Shown in pieces: positions 61,901 through 64,000 of a stretch of 64,000 bases of DNA. Where the stretch lies: the NCBI RefSeq assembly GCF_028389875.1, contig NC_084663.1:15514666-15578665 (forward strand), read 5' to 3'. The notes under the pieces are model-generated. The model searched no databases, was not told the origin of the DNA, and saw only the letters and a program-made list of their open reading frames with translations. Each line of letters opens with the position of its first letter. The stretch's first letter is position 1. The stretch is from Rhea pennata (lineage: Eukaryota > Chordata > Aves > Rheiformes > Rheidae). A program made the position numbers and the translations under genes.

Positions 61901-64000
61901 TTTTCTCACAGGGTATGCATTCATTTAGAATATGCAAAGTAAAAACAGATTTTAAAATAAGAAAGCTGTTATGATTTTGTTTTCAGATTCTCAAAACTAT
62001 TCAGACATTCACATTTGCAAGTTTTTAATCTAAGTCCTAGGTAAGATTCTTATTTTTCTGCATTCTGTGTATGTCACAGATATTAAGTGTGATAGCTGGG
62101 CTTGAATTCTGCAGTGATACTTACTTGTCTAGACCTGTACCTGGAATCGGGGCCAGTGGATTGAGAGAGTTGGGCTTCAGACTTAACATTTATGCAGAAT
62201 TTTTTGTAAGGAACCATGAACTTCCACAGCAAATGCATTTTACATTTATTTTGGGACACTTTTTGTTTTGGATAGAAAGTAATTAGTATCATGGTGGAAA
62301 CTTAGGGAACAAGGTACTAGCCTTCAGGCCATCATTTTTTTCTGAAAAATGTCATGGAGTTTGAAACAGGATTATGTATGTTCTGTAGCCACTTGATCTG
62401 GCCCGTGCGCTCTCCACATTCTGCATCGTGGCAGACGAGTTTTTTGAAGAGCAAGTAGCTATACCACAGCACATTAGCTTATTTACTGAGTGGGAAAAAA
62501 AGCATGTGCAAGACTTCTGTCAAATTTGGATTTGGAAATGGAGAGCTCACACTAAAATTTATTAAAGAGCCAACAGGCCCGGGTCTCTCCACAAACAGAT
62601 TAAAGGCTATTTAGATGCATAAGGGAAGAGAGGAAAGGAACACAGTTTTAAAGTTAATTTTATTTTGGGTTAGTGGGAAAAAGATTATTCCTGGTTTACC
62701 ACTTTTCAATTTATTAAAAAATGCTTTCTAGAGTGAGGAGGTGATGAAAGATTTCTTATATAAACATATATCTGTTACCTATGAAAAGCCTGAATTCTAA
62801 GTATAGGAAAAATCTAAGCTTGTGAAATGTAGAGTTAGACATTAAGTATTATCAGAAGCTGTCTACTCTCTTAGTAGTTGGATCTCCACGTTTATTTTCA
62901 GACAGGTATTTGTTCAAATAATTATACGTTTTCAAACAGAGATGATCTGTAAAGGATTATTTTGTTATGTAATTAGGCAGAGAGAATTTTTAGTTAAATT
63001 CCATGGGATTGGTTTTCCTACTGACTTCTTTGTCAGCTAAATTAGCACATATAAGAAGTATTCATTTCCAGTTCATTCTAGAGAAGATACTGCATGTTTC
63101 TGGCAGTGATAGCTCACATCATACAGTGCCTACAAATTGGAAAGACTTTACTAATAGACAAACTATCACTTCTTGGAGAAACCAAATCCAAACTGTCCAG
63201 TGCTGTGACATGACAGAGAAATCTGCACACTGAGTGTGTTTTGATGCTAACTGTGTCTTCACTGCATCTGACTTTTTTTCGTGTTTGTAGACCTTTGGAA
63301 ACAATAAAACCAGCATTCCCTCTAGTGGCCACCGCTGGCATGTTTCAGGGGACATAAAACTTACTGAGAACTCTACAAATGAAGCCATTTTTATTTCAAT
63401 TTTAGTAGCTAATTTTTTTTTGCAGGGTTGGGAGGGTTGTCTGTCTTCTCACATAGCTATGGTAGAGCACCTCAAAGTTGGAGATGTGTTGTGGGCTGCT
63501 CATCTGGAGATACATACACCATGGAAGGTTTGGAGTTGGAGTTTTAAGTGTTATGATATGCATGAGTAATTTGCTTATTTAGATACCACGTTAGCAAATC
63601 GTAACAGAAGCTTTAATACAGGATGCGGGAGATGCTCACGTGATTAGGAGGATGCTGAAAAAAGGGATAAGGAGTGATTTTCTTGAAAAAAAGTCCCAAC
63701 AGCTCCAAAATCTTGAAATTATCTGTAACTGTCCCTTTATAGAAGACTAGTGATTGTTTCTGAATTGCACATGGATATATTTTGTAACCTGTTTTACCAC
63801 GAGGACTTGGCCTCAGGTCAGGAGTGCGTTCTCACCCGCCTCGGCCTCGCTGTGCAGGTGTGAGCAAACCCAGCAGTACCTCACTTCTCATTTCCTCCGC
63901 TCTCGACAGACACGCTGTCAACCCAAACCGAGCTGTATCCGGACCGTGCGGGAAGGTACGGCAGCAACGAACGGACACACAGATCTGTAGGGGTTAAAAA
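55931..64000. other. Intergenic region downstream of PRKAR2B
   Basis: About 8 kb with no confident exon, RNA gene or young repeat. It is AT-rich to about 62 kb and mixed after that. Extra AATAAA motifs (57222) might serve longer PRKAR2B 3'UTRs. A minus-strand ORF at 57482-57778 is discussed in the findings. CpG density rises at the right end. HBP1 is the expected next gene by vertebrate synteny, but none of its coding sequence is visible. Confidence 0.6.
63815..64000. promoter_or_regulatory. CpG-rich window edge, possible start of next gene's promoter
   Basis: About 14 CpGs in roughly 180 bases (CCGCCTCGG, CTCTCGAC, CGTGCGGG, ACGAACGG) after kilobases of CpG-poor sequence. It could be the shore of a CpG-island promoter, plausibly HBP1 by synteny. 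The window ends before this can be judged. Confidence 0.3.

Overview
This is vertebrate, almost certainly avian, nuclear DNA. The interspersed repeats are nearly all CR1 LINE fragments ending in the bird-type 3' tail (GGTTGGAAGGGACCTCTGGA-like block plus TTCTGTGATTCT-type end). The background is AT-rich, single-copy intronic sequence, and all convincing coding sequence lies in short exons with GT/AG boundaries. There is no bacterial operon, CRISPR array, tRNA or rRNA that I can see.

One protein-coding gene is well supported: PRKAR2B on the plus strand, the type II-beta regulatory subunit of cAMP-dependent protein kinase. Nine exons between 31305 and 55204 splice, with every junction in phase, into 303 complete codons plus two bases of a split valine codon and a TGA stop. 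They cover the residue just after the autophosphorylation/inhibitor site, the linker, both cyclic-nucleotide-binding domains (CNB-A, CNB-B) and the C-terminus. The exon(s) for the N-terminal dimerisation/docking domain and the inhibitor sequence were not found, so they are presumed to lie upstream of the window.

Layout: 1-31304 reads as a very long upstream intron with CR1 fragments, simple repeats and several GC-rich blocks. 31305-32454 holds the first two visible exons. 32455-48585 is a 16 kb intron that carries the longest CR1 copy (about 2.2 kb), an oppositely oriented CR1, an ancient CR1/L3-like fragment, a 99-nt inverted repeat and two compact CpG clusters. 48586-55204 holds the remaining seven exons, followed by a 3'UTR with a polyadenylation signal at 55911. 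55931-64000 is intergenic with no confident gene; CpG density rises in the last 200 bases. By conserved vertebrate synteny (from memory) HBP1 would be the next gene downstream.

I found no clear novel biological system. The items most worth a second look are: the CpG cluster at 47.2-47.35 kb as a candidate internal promoter for an N-terminally shortened subunit; a possible alternative terminal exon at 53960; the 99-nt inverted repeat at 36.1 kb; and an unexplained minus-strand ORF with a splice-acceptor-like start at 57.76 kb.
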